Shown here piece by piece: positions 39,176-46,972 of a stretch of DNA of 64,000 nt. The notes beneath the pieces are model-generated. The model did no database searches, was not told the origin of the DNA, and saw only the letters and a list, made by a program, of their open reading frames with translations. Within the stretch, counting starts at the first letter, position 1. Each line of letters opens with the position of its first letter. Origin of the DNA: Pseudomonadota bacterium (GTDB lineage: Bacteria; Pseudomonadota; Alphaproteobacteria; Caulobacterales; Caulobacteraceae); assembly GCA_020161365.1 (NCBI GenBank), contig JAIUNU010000003.1, positions 248,001 to 312,000 of the forward strand, read 5' to 3'. The position numbers and the translations under genes are program-made.

Positions 39176-41107
39176 TCAGTGCAGCACCTGCGACACCAGC
39201 GCCGGGTCGGTCCAGCCGCCGCTTTCGATCAGGCGCTTGACCGCATCACGCTCGGTCTTGAGCCGCAGCAGAGTCTGGAAGTCGCTCTCGTCGGCGAGGT
39301 CGGTCTTGGCGTCGTCGACGGCCCGCTCCAGGGCGGTGAGCCGTAGCAGCAGGTCGAAGGCCTGCGACCACAGCCCGCGGATCGCCTCCTCCGGGCTCTG
39401 GGCCGCGCTCTGGGCGACATCCAACGCCTTTACGTGGGCGGCCGCGCGCTCCAGCGAGGACAGCACGCTATCGTCATAGCCGGCCGAGGCCAGCCGCCCC
39501 TTCAGCAAGCCGGTCTCGACGTGGTCGGCCTCCAGCCGCAGGTTGACCAGCTGCTGGGCGATGGCGTCGAGACGTTCATCGCCGAAGCCCTGGTTCATCA
39601 GGACCTCAATGCGGTCGTCCACCACCTTGGGATCGCGGATCGCAGCAACCAGCAAGGCGGCCGAGAACGGTCTCGGCGCTTGCTGCAAGGCGGCGGCGGC
39701 CTGCCGCCCCTCTGCGGTGGCGCCTTCCAGGCGAGGCTTGCCCCAAGCCCGACGCGGGGTGTTGTCCCAGCGCGCACGCGACAAGGCGCGACCCGCGTCG
39801 CTGGAGTCGGACTTGACGCGGCGCGCGGCGCGCATCTCGTCCAGGCGATCGAGCAGTTCTTCCTTATAGGCGTGGGCAAGGTCCTTGTCGGCGATCGTCG
39901 CCGCCAGGGTGCGCAGGCGGACCTTCAGATTGGTCCGCTGCTCGGGCGTGTCGAAAGGCTCGAGGTCGCGCTCGCGTTCGAACAGGGCCTCGACGAAGGG
40001 CTTGGTGTCGGAAAGCTGGGCCTTCAGCGCGGCCGGGCCCTGCTCCCGCAACACGTCGTCGGGGTCCTTGCCGCCCACGGGCATAGAGAACAGGAACGAA
40101 CGGCCGGGCTTGAGCAGCGGCAGGGCGCGATCGATGGCGCGGTCGGCGGCGCGCTTGCCGGCCTTGTCGCCGTCAAAGCAAAGGGTGGGGGTCGGATGCA
40201 GACGCCACAGCCCCTCCATCTGCTCCTCGGTCAGCGCCGTGCCCATGGCCGCCACGGCCGGCACGCCCGCGCGCTGACAGGCGATGACGTCCATATAGCC
40301 CTCGACCACCACCATCGGCGGCTTCTCGCCGCCGCTCTGGCCGGCGTGCAGGATCTTGCGGGCCTCGAACAGGCCGTACAGCACCCGCCCCTTGTGGAAG
40401 AGGCTGGTCTCGGGGCCGTTCAGATACTTGGCTCGCGCCTGCGGATCCATCGCCCGGCCGCCGAACGAGACCACCTTTCCCCGGCTGTCGGTGATCGGAA
40501 AGATGATCCGGTCGCGGAAGCGGTCATAGGGCTGGCCCCCGTCCTCGGGCGCGATCAGCACCCCGGCGTCGACGAGGTCGCCTGGCTTGGCGCCCTTGGC
40601 GATCAGATAATCCTTCAGTCCCGTGCGGTTGTTGGGGGCGAAGCCAATGCGGAAGCGGCTCCACTCCTTCTCGGGCAGGCCGCGCTTTTCCAGATAGGCG
40701 CGGGCGGCCTGGCCGACCGGACGGCGCAACTCGCTCTCGAACCAGGCGGCCGCCAGTTCCATCCAGTCGCCCAGCGACGAGCGCTTCTGCTCTTCGCGCG
40801 CCGCGCGGGGGTCGACTTCGGGCAGGCTCATGCCCGCTTCGGCCGCCAACCGCTCGACGGCTTCGGCGAAGGTCAGCCGCTCGGTCTCCTGCAGGAAGCT
40901 GATGATGTCGCCGTGCTTGCCGCTGGAGAAGCAGTGATAGAAGCCCTTCTCGTCGTTGACGAAGAACGATGGGCTCTTTTCCTTGGTGAACGGCGACAGC
41001 CCCGCATATTCGCGCCCCTGCCGCCGCAGCTTCACCGACTTTCCGATCACGTCGGACGGGCGAAGGCGGGACTTCAGTTCTTCGAGAAAGCGGTCGTCGA
41101 AACGCAT
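39176..41107 (-). CDS. dnaG: DNA primase DnaG with degenerate zinc ribbon
   Basis: A 643-residue primase that lays RNA primers for replication. The TOPRIM core is intact (V-V-E-G-Y-M-D-V-I-A and L-C-F-D-G-D-K-A-G), as are the RNA-polymerase basic motifs and the C-terminal DnaB-binding helices. The N-terminal zinc ribbon, however, has lost its ligands: where C-x2-H and C-x2-C are expected, residues S38, T41, C59 and S62 are found (L-S-P-F-T-K-E-K-S-P-S-F and Y-H-C-F-S-S-G). The surrounding fold is conserved. I chose the ATG at 41107, since M-R-F-D-D-R-F matches family starts. Confidence 0.95.
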   Translation of the reverse strand: MRFDDRFLEELKSRLRPSDVIGKSVKLRRQGREYAGLSPFTKEKSPSFFVNDEKGFYHCFSSGKHGDIISFLQETERLTFAEAVERLAAEAGMSLPEVDPRAAREEQKRSSLGDWMELAAAWFESELRRPVGQAARAYLEKRGLPEKEWSRFRIGFAPNNRTGLKDYLIAKGAKPGDLVDAGVLIAPEDGGQPYDRFRDRIIFPITDSRGKVVSFGGRAMDPQARAKYLNGPETSLFHKGRVLYGLFEARKILHAGQSGGEKPPMVVVEGYMDVIACQRAGVPAVAAMGTALTEEQMEGLWRLHPTPTLCFDGDKAGKRAADRAIDRALPLLKPGRSFLFSMPVGGKDPDDVLREQGPAALKAQLSDTKPFVEALFERERDLEPFDTPEQRTNLKVRLRTLAATIADKDLAHAYKEELLDRLDEMRAARRVKSDSSDAGRALSRARWDNTPRRAWGKPRLEGATAEGRQAAAALQQAPRPFSAALLVAAIRDPKVVDDRIEVLMNQGFGDERLDAIAQQLVNLRLEADHVETGLLKGRLASAGYDDSVLSSLERAAAHVKALDVAQSAAQSPEEAIRGLWSQAFDLLLRLTALERAVDDAKTDLADESDFQTLLRLKTERDAVKRLIESGGWTDPALVSQVLH

Positions 41108-41531
41108 GGCGGTGGGCGAACTTCGCGGACTTGAACCGGGCACCTTATCTGGCGAGCCGTCTCGCCAGAACCGGACGTCGGCGGCCGTCCAGCCCATAGC
41201 GCGAGTCCCCCACAGGTTACTCACAGATTAACCTGCCCAAGACCTAGCGAGCATCAATCCTCCCCCCAGCGGGGGAGGTGTCGGCGCGAAGCGGCGACGG
41301 AGGGAGAAGTGGCCGGGGCAGTAGGACTTCCCCCTCCGGCCCTTCGGGCCACCTCCCCCGCTGGAGGGAGGATTTCGGTTACACTAAAGACGCTTCGTTT
41401 CAGGTCCGAAACGAACGCCCGACATTCCGCATGCGGAGGCCAACTCGCCCTCGACAAGGCACGGATAAGGCCACAAACATCCCGGCTTCTCGTCGCGGGG
41501 AGCACGCCCGCGCGCCGCATTGGGGTGTTTC
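41108..41531. other. Intergenic region with palindromic repeat (424 bp)
   Basis: The stretch between divergent dnaG and the M61 peptidase gene contains the family C repeat at 41256-41374 and the two promoters. I see no open frame that looks coding. Confidence 0.5.
41256..41374. repeat. Palindromic intergenic repeat, family C
   Basis: Arms AATCCTCCCCCCAGCGGGGG (from 41256) and, at 41350-41374, the complementary CACCTCCCCCGCTGGAGGGA form a ~119-bp imperfect palindrome. A shorter CTCCGGCCCTTCGGGCC element is nested. The type is common between alphaproteobacterial genes. Confidence 0.8.
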
Positions 41532-43484
41532 GTGAAAGCGCTGCTCTTCTCCGTGTCCGTCCTGTCCCTGGCCGCGACCGCCGCTCTGGCCCAAGTCCCT
41601 AGCCCGGCCGCGTCGCAGCCCTGGCCGGAGTCGGCCGCCCCCACCGCGCCGATCCCGGCGCCCCGCGACGTCCCCTACGCGGCTGGCCCGCTCAAGCTGA
41701 CGGTGGACGCCACCGATCTGGACCGCAAGATCTGGACCGTCACCACGACCATTCCGGTCAGCAAGGCCGGCCACTTCATCTTCCTGTATCCGCAGTGGGT
41801 GCCGGGCGGCCACTCGCCGCGCAACGACCTCGACAAGCTGGCGGGCCTGGTGGTCACGGCCAACGGCAAGCGCATCCCGTGGACCCGCGATGTCGTCAGC
41901 GTCCACGCCTTCCACGTCGACGTCCCCGCCGACGCCCGGGAAATCCAGGTCAGCTATCAGTTCCTCACCGCGGTCGAAGGCCGGATCGGCCGCATCCAGG
42001 TGACGCCCGAGATGCTGAACCTGCAATGGCTGCAGGTCGCCCTGTACCCCGCCGGCTACTACACCCGCCAGATCCCGATCGAGGCCAGCATCAAGCTGCC
42101 GGAAGGCTGGAAGCTGGCCTCAGCACTGGAAACCGACAAGGTCGAAGGGCAGGTCACCACCTTCAAGCCCACCACGGTCGAGACCCTGGTCGACTCGCCG
42201 ATCTTCGCGGGCAAGTACTTCAAGTCGATCGATCTGGACCCGACCGGCCCCGCGCCCGTGCGCCTGAACATGGTCGCCGACAGCCCCGAACTTCTGGAGG
42301 CCAAGCCTGAGCACATCCAGGTCCATAAGGACCTGGTGCAACAGGCCTACAAGGTGTTCGGCTCGCACCACTATGACCACTACGACTTCCTGGTCGCCCT
42401 GTCGGACAAGCTGGGCGGCATCGGCCTGGAGCACCACCGCAGCTCCGAGAACCGCGTCACGCCGAAGTACTTCACCGAGTGGGACAAGAGCTTCGTCGGC
42501 CGCGACCTGCTGAGCCACGAATACACCCACTCGTGGAACGGCAAGTTCCGCCGCGCCGCCGACCTGTGGACCCCGAACCTGAACGTGCCGATGCGCGACA
42601 GCCTGATGTGGGTCTATGAGGGCCAGACCCAGTATTGGGGCAATGTGCTGGCCGCGCGCTCGGGTCTGCTCACCAAGCAGCAGGCGATGGATTCCATCGC
42701 CGCCACGGCCGCCGCCTACGATAACCGTCGGGGCCGCGACTGGCGTCCGGTGCAGGACACCACCAACGATCCCATTATCGCCAACCGCCGTCCGCTCTCG
42801 TGGCTGTCATGGCAGCGCAGCGAGGACTACTATTCCGAAGGCATGCTGGTCTGGCTGGACGCAGACACGGTGATCCGCGAGAAGACCGGCGGCAAGAAGT
42901 CGCTGGACGACTTCGCCAAGGCCTTCTTCGGCGTCGACAACGGCTCCTATGTGCCGCGCACCTACACGTTCGATGACGTGGTCGCGGCCCTGAACGGCGT
43001 GGTCGCCAACGACTGGGCCAACTTCCTGAAGACCCGGATCCAGAAGGTTCAGGAAGAGGCCCCGCTCGATGGCCTGGAGCGCGGCGGCTACAAGCTGGTC
43101 TATACCGACACCCCGACCGAGTTCATGAAGTCGGCCGAGGCCCGCGCCAAGAACACCGCCCTGACCTACTCGCTGGGCCTGACCGTGGGTTCGGATGGGG
43201 TCATCTCGGACGTCCAATGGGGCGGCCCGGCGTTCAAGGCAGGGCTCACCCAAGGCCTGACCGTGGTGGCGGTCAATGGCGAGCAGTTGGACAGCGACAA
43301 GCTGAAGGCTGCGGTCAAGGCGACCGCCAAGCCCGAAAATCCGCTGGTCGAACTGCTGATCAAGGATGGCTCGCGCTACAAGATGGTCAAGATCGACTAC
43401 CGGGGCGGCCTGCGCTACCCGCGGCTGGAGCGGATCACCGGGACCGCCGACCGCCTCGGCGACATCCTGACGCCGCGCAAATAG
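41532..43484 (+). CDS. M61-family aminopeptidase with PDZ domain, exported
   Basis: A 650-residue exported metallopeptidase. A signal peptide (K-A-L-L-F-S-V-S-V-L-S-L-A-A-T-A-A-L-A) leads to the M61 N-terminal beta domain, the gluzincin core with H329-E-Y-T-H-S-W-N-G-K, and a C-terminal PDZ domain (about 545-630, with V-I-S-D-V-Q-W-G-G-P-A-F-K-A-G-L). M61 enzymes, called glycyl aminopeptidases, trim peptides with N-terminal Gly or Ala. GTG at 41532 is the best start, with GGGGTG nine bases upstream; a TTG at 41520 is less suited to a signal peptide. A terminator follows 117 bp after the stop. Confidence 0.9.
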   Translation: MKALLFSVSVLSLAATAALAQVPSPAASQPWPESAAPTAPIPAPRDVPYAAGPLKLTVDATDLDRKIWTVTTTIPVSKAGHFIFLYPQWVPGGHSPRNDLDKLAGLVVTANGKRIPWTRDVVSVHAFHVDVPADAREIQVSYQFLTAVEGRIGRIQVTPEMLNLQWLQVALYPAGYYTRQIPIEASIKLPEGWKLASALETDKVEGQVTTFKPTTVETLVDSPIFAGKYFKSIDLDPTGPAPVRLNMVADSPELLEAKPEHIQVHKDLVQQAYKVFGSHHYDHYDFLVALSDKLGGIGLEHHRSSENRVTPKYFTEWDKSFVGRDLLSHEYTHSWNGKFRRAADLWTPNLNVPMRDSLMWVYEGQTQYWGNVLAARSGLLTKQQAMDSIAATAAAYDNRRGRDWRPVQDTTNDPIIANRRPLSWLSWQRSEDYYSEGMLVWLDADTVIREKTGGKKSLDDFAKAFFGVDNGSYVPRTYTFDDVVAALNGVVANDWANFLKTRIQKVQEEAPLDGLERGGYKLVYTDTPTEFMKSAEARAKNTALTYSLGLTVGSDGVISDVQWGGPAFKAGLTQGLTVVAVNGEQLDSDKLKAAVKATAKPENPLVELLIKDGSRYKMVKIDYRGGLRYPRLERITGTADRLGDILTPRK

Positions 43485-43600
43485 CGTCGGCGATCATGGT
43501 GTTGCGACTCGTTCGCGACCTGCGACGAAATGGGGAGGGGCGGAAGAGCGGCTTTCGAGTCATCTTCCGTCCTGTTCAATCCCTCTGAACGCGTACCAGA

Positions 43601-43640
43601 AAGGGCCCGCACCCCTCCCAGGCGGGCCCTTTTTCATTTT
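43601..43640 (+). terminator. Terminator after the M61 gene
   Basis: A perfect 10-bp stem, AAGGGCCCGC (43601-43610) and GCGGGCCCTT (43622-43631), is followed by TTTCATTTT. Confidence 0.88.
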
Positions 43641-43701
43641 CCGGACTTCGCGGGCGATCGACTGCGGTTAAAAGGCCTGTTCAGGCTTGGCCGGAGACGA
43701 G

Positions 43702-44208
43702 ATGACGGACGCACCCGAACTCCAACGCGTGACCACCGAGTATGTCCCGGTCGAGGATCGCATTCGGATCAGTGGCGAAACGGCCGATGGCGCGACCATC
43801 GTGCTGTGGCTTACCCAGCGGCTCTTGAACTTGCTCGTCCCGCGTCTGACCGGCGGTCTGGAGCGCCTGGATTCTGCCAGCGACGCCTTGCTGCAAGAGT
43901 TCGCCCAGCAGGCGGCCGAGGCGTCGCTGCCGCCGCAACCCGCCGTCGAGGCCACGGCGCCCGCCGCCAGCTGGCGCGTCGACTCGGTGGATATCCTGTC
44001 GGGTGCGGAAGGCGCCGCCCTCACCTTCCGATCGGAAGACGGCGGCGCCGCGCGTCTCTCCATGGCGACCGAGCACCTGCGCCAGTGGCTCGGCATCTTG
44101 CGCCGCCAATACGGCGCGGCGGGTTGGACAGATCGCATCTGGCCCGATTGGATGGACGAGGCCAGCCGTCCCATCACCGGGTCGCCCGCATCTGGCCCGC
44201 TGCACTGA
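43702..44208 (+). CDS. Hypothetical protein, conserved-looking
   Basis: A 168-residue soluble protein I do not recognise. The N-terminal half has beta strands (R-I-R-I-S-G-E-T-A-D-G-A-T-I-V-L-W-L-T-Q-R-L-L-N-L-L-V-P), then an acidic helix and an Ala/Pro linker (~78-92), then a C-terminal beta-rich part ending in a helix L-R-Q-W-L-G-I-L-R-R-Q-Y and a tryptophan-rich stretch (W-T-D-R-I-W-P-D-W-M). The alternating pattern suggests two small domains. The ATG at 43702 follows GGAG at good spacing; a TTG at 43687 is possible. It stands alone between a terminator and the GH3 operator region. Confidence 0.7.
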   Translation: MTDAPELQRVTTEYVPVEDRIRISGETADGATIVLWLTQRLLNLLVPRLTGGLERLDSASDALLQEFAQQAAEASLPPQPAVEATAPAASWRVDSVDILSGAEGAALTFRSEDGGAARLSMATEHLRQWLGILRRQYGAAGWTDRIWPDWMDEASRPITGSPASGPLH

Positions 44209-44232
44209 GCAATCTAAGCGCGGTTTGTACGA

Positions 44233-44260
44233 CAAGAAATGAGACCGGTACCATTTCTTG
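44233..44260. promoter_or_regulatory. 28-bp palindrome with ACCGGT centre: LacI-type operator candidate
   Basis: Arms CAAGAAATG (44233-44241) and CATTTCTTG (44252-44260) are perfectly complementary and flank AG-ACCGGT-AC, whose core is also palindromic. LacI-family operators typically have a central CG and about this length. It lies 92 bp before the GH3 gene, which it probably controls. Confidence 0.7.
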
Positions 44261-44352
44261 CTTGAGTGGTCTGACAACCGCCCCCATAGTGCCCGGCAAC
44301 AGCGGCGACTGAGAGCCGCTAGCGTCACGCTCAGCCTCGGGGAAACGACCGG

Positions 44353-46773
44353 ATGACCACCACCCTCACCCGCCGCCTGTTCGGCGCGAGCCTCGCGGCC
44401 CTGTCGGCCGCCGCCGCGCCCGGTTTCGCCCTGGCCGCCGACAAGGCTCCCAAGAAATCCGGCGACAAGCCGCTCTACAAGGATCCGAGCCAGCCCGTCG
44501 ACGCGCGCGTGCAGGACCTGCTCTCGCGCATGACGTTGGAAGAGAAGGCCGCCCAGCTGATCGGCATCTGGCTGACCAAGAACAAGATCCAGACACCCGA
44601 AGGCGAGTTCTCGCCCGAGCAGGCCAGCAAGAACTTCCCTAACGGCCTGGGCCAGATCTCGCGCCCGTCCGACCGCAAGGGCGCCAAGCCCGTGACGGTG
44701 ATCGGCGCGGCCGCCGGCGCTGATGACGGCGCGGTCAATCGCAACGCCAAGGAAACCGCGCGCTACACCAACGCCGCCCAGAAGTGGGCGGTCGAAAAGA
44801 CGCGCCTGGGCATCCCGATGTTGATGCACGACGAGGCTCTGCACGGCTATGTCGCGCGCGACGCGACCAGCTTCCCGCAGGCCATCGCTCTCGCCTCGAC
44901 CTTCGACACCGAGCTGACCGAAAAGATCTTCGCCGTCGCCGCCCGCGAGATGCGCGCCCGCGGCTCGAACCTGGCGCTGGCGCCCGTCGTCGACGTGGCC
45001 CGCGATCCGCGCTGGGGCCGCATCGAGGAGACCTACGGCGAGGATCCGCACGTCTGCGCCGAGATCGGCCTGGCGGCCATCCGCGGCTTCCAGGGCGCGA
45101 CCCTGCCGCTGGCCAAGGACAAGGTCTTCGTCACCCTCAAACACATGACCGGCCACGGTCAGCCCGAGAACGGCACCAATGTCGGCCCGGCCCAGATTTC
45201 CGAGCGCATCCTGCGGGAGAACTTCTTCCCGCCGTTCGAGCGCGCGGTGACCGAGCTGCCGGTCCGTGCGGTCATGCCGAGCTACAACGAGATCGACGGC
45301 GTGCCCTCGCACGCCAGCCGCTGGCTGCTGACCAAGATCCTGCGCGAGGAGTGGGGCTACAAGGGCTCTGTCCAGAGCGACTACTTCGCCATCAAGGAAA
45401 TGATCAGCCGCCACAAGCTGACCAACGACCTGGGCGAGACGGCCGTGCGCGCCCTGCACGCCGGCGTTGATGTCGAGCTGCCCGACGGCGAGGCCTACGC
45501 CCTGATCCCCGAGCTGGTGAAGGCCGGCCGCATCCCGCAGTTCGAGGTCGACGCCGCGGTCGCCCGGGTGCTGGAGATGAAGTTCCAGGCGGGCCTCTTC
45601 GAGAACCCCTACTGCGACGAGAAGACCGCCGACGCCAAGACCGCGACGCCGGACGCCGTCGCCCTGGCCCGCGAGGCCGCCCGCAAGGCCGTCGTCCTGC
45701 TCAAGAACGATAAGGGCGTGCTTCCCCTCGACGGCAAGAAGATCAAGCGCCTGGCTCTCCTGGGCACACACGCCAAGGACACGCCGATCGGCGGCTACTC
45801 GGACGTGCCGCGCCACGTGGTCTCGATCTATGAGGGCCTGACCGCCGAAGCCAAGGCCCAGGGCTTCGCCCTCGACTACGCCGAGGCCGTGCGCATCACC
45901 GAGCAGCGCATCTGGGCGCAGGACCAGGTCAACTTCACCGACCCGGCCGTCAACGCCAAGCTGATCGCCGAAGCCGTCGAAGTCGCCAAGAAGGCCGACG
46001 TCGTGGTCATGGTGTTGGGCGACAACGAGCAGACCAGCCGCGAGGCCTGGGCCGACAATCACCTGGGCGACCGCGAGAGCCTGGACCTGGTCGGCCAGCA
46101 GAACGACCTGGCCAAGGCGATCTTCGACCTCGGCAAGCCGACCGTGGTGTTCCTGCTGAACGGCCGCCCCCTGTCGATCAACCTGCTGGCCGAGCGCGCC
46201 GACGCCATCATCGAGGGCTGGTATCTCGGCCAGGAGACGGGCAACGCCGCCGCCGACGTGCTGTTCGGCCGCGCCAATCCGGGCGGCAAGCTGCCGGTCA
46301 GCATCGCCCGCAACGTCGGCCAGCTGCCGATCTACTACAACCGCAAGCCCACGGCCCGTCGCGGCTATCTGGGCGGCGACGTCACCCCGCTCTATCCGTT
46401 CGGTTTCGGCCTCTCGTACACGACCTTCGACATCTCAGCCCCGCGCCTGGCCAAGGCCAAGATCGGCCAGGGCGAGAGCGTCAAGGTCGAGGTCGACGTG
46501 ACCAACACCGGCAAGGTGGCCGGCGACGAGGTCGTGCAGCTCTACGTCCACGACGAGACTGCGACGGTCACCCGTCCGGTGCTGGAGCTGAAGCACTTCA
46601 AGCGCGTCACCCTGGCGCCCGGCGCCAAGACCACCGTGACCTTCGAGATCAAGCCGTCCGACCTTTGGATGTGGAACCTCGACATGCAGCGCGTCGTCGA
46701 GCCGGGCGACTTCTCGATCTACGCGGGCCCGAACTCGGTGGACCTGAAGAAGGCGACGCTGACGGTGGCTTAG
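44353..46773 (+). CDS. GH3 beta-glycosidase (BglX/xylosidase type), exported
   Basis: An 806-residue glycoside hydrolase family 3 enzyme. A Tat-like signal (L-T-R-R-L-F-G-A-S-L-A-A-L) is followed by the (beta/alpha)8 domain with nucleophile D343 in G-S-V-Q-S-D-Y-F, the alpha/beta sandwich domain, and a C-terminal fibronectin-like domain (from about 700). It should remove terminal beta-linked glucose or xylose from oligosaccharides in the periplasm. Ribosome site GGGGAAA precedes the ATG. The ACCGGT-centred palindrome upstream implies a LacI-type regulator. An acetylesterase gene follows after a palindromic repeat, fitting plant polysaccharide breakdown. Confidence 0.92.
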   Translation: MTTTLTRRLFGASLAALSAAAAPGFALAADKAPKKSGDKPLYKDPSQPVDARVQDLLSRMTLEEKAAQLIGIWLTKNKIQTPEGEFSPEQASKNFPNGLGQISRPSDRKGAKPVTVIGAAAGADDGAVNRNAKETARYTNAAQKWAVEKTRLGIPMLMHDEALHGYVARDATSFPQAIALASTFDTELTEKIFAVAAREMRARGSNLALAPVVDVARDPRWGRIEETYGEDPHVCAEIGLAAIRGFQGATLPLAKDKVFVTLKHMTGHGQPENGTNVGPAQISERILRENFFPPFERAVTELPVRAVMPSYNEIDGVPSHASRWLLTKILREEWGYKGSVQSDYFAIKEMISRHKLTNDLGETAVRALHAGVDVELPDGEAYALIPELVKAGRIPQFEVDAAVARVLEMKFQAGLFENPYCDEKTADAKTATPDAVALAREAARKAVVLLKNDKGVLPLDGKKIKRLALLGTHAKDTPIGGYSDVPRHVVSIYEGLTAEAKAQGFALDYAEAVRITEQRIWAQDQVNFTDPAVNAKLIAEAVEVAKKADVVVMVLGDNEQTSREAWADNHLGDRESLDLVGQQNDLAKAIFDLGKPTVVFLLNGRPLSINLLAERADAIIEGWYLGQETGNAAADVLFGRANPGGKLPVSIARNVGQLPIYYNRKPTARRGYLGGDVTPLYPFGFGLSYTTFDISAPRLAKAKIGQGESVKVEVDVTNTGKVAGDEVVQLYVHDETATVTRPVLELKHFKRVTLAPGAKTTVTFEIKPSDLWMWNLDMQRVVEPGDFSIYAGPNSVDLKKATLTVA

Positions 46774-46797
46774 GCGCCGTCGACGCGTTCAAAAAAT

Positions 46798-46928
46798 CCG
46801 GTCTCCCCGGCGAATGCCGGGGCCCAGATCGAACCCACGAGGGCTGCGGGCCTTGCCGAGATCGTTGGCGAGTCACTCCCAAAGCGCTTCGGATGAATCT
46901 GGGCCCCGGCGTTCGCCGGGGAAGTCGG
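46798..46928. repeat. Palindromic intergenic repeat, family D (copy 1)
   Basis: Arms built on CTCCCCGGCGAATGCCGGGG (46803-46822) and its complement around 46900-46921, with flanking GCCCAGATC and GGATGAATCTGGGC, form a ~130-bp palindrome. A second copy lies at 58226-58366. Confidence 0.8.
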
Positions 46929-46972
46929 AGAAATCTAAGACCGCCAACAAGGCGGCCAAAAGGGAGTTCACC

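Noticed and set aside
41205..41235. DnaA-box-like TTACTCACA and GATTAACC upstream of dnaG
   Set aside because: Only seven of nine positions fit the E. coli DnaA box and there is no cluster; a single weak match is expected by chance.
43681..46062. 793-codon minus-strand frame opposite the GH3 gene and the upstream hypothetical
   Set aside because: It runs across two well-supported plus-strand genes and the intergenic operator, with composition typical of antisense shadows.
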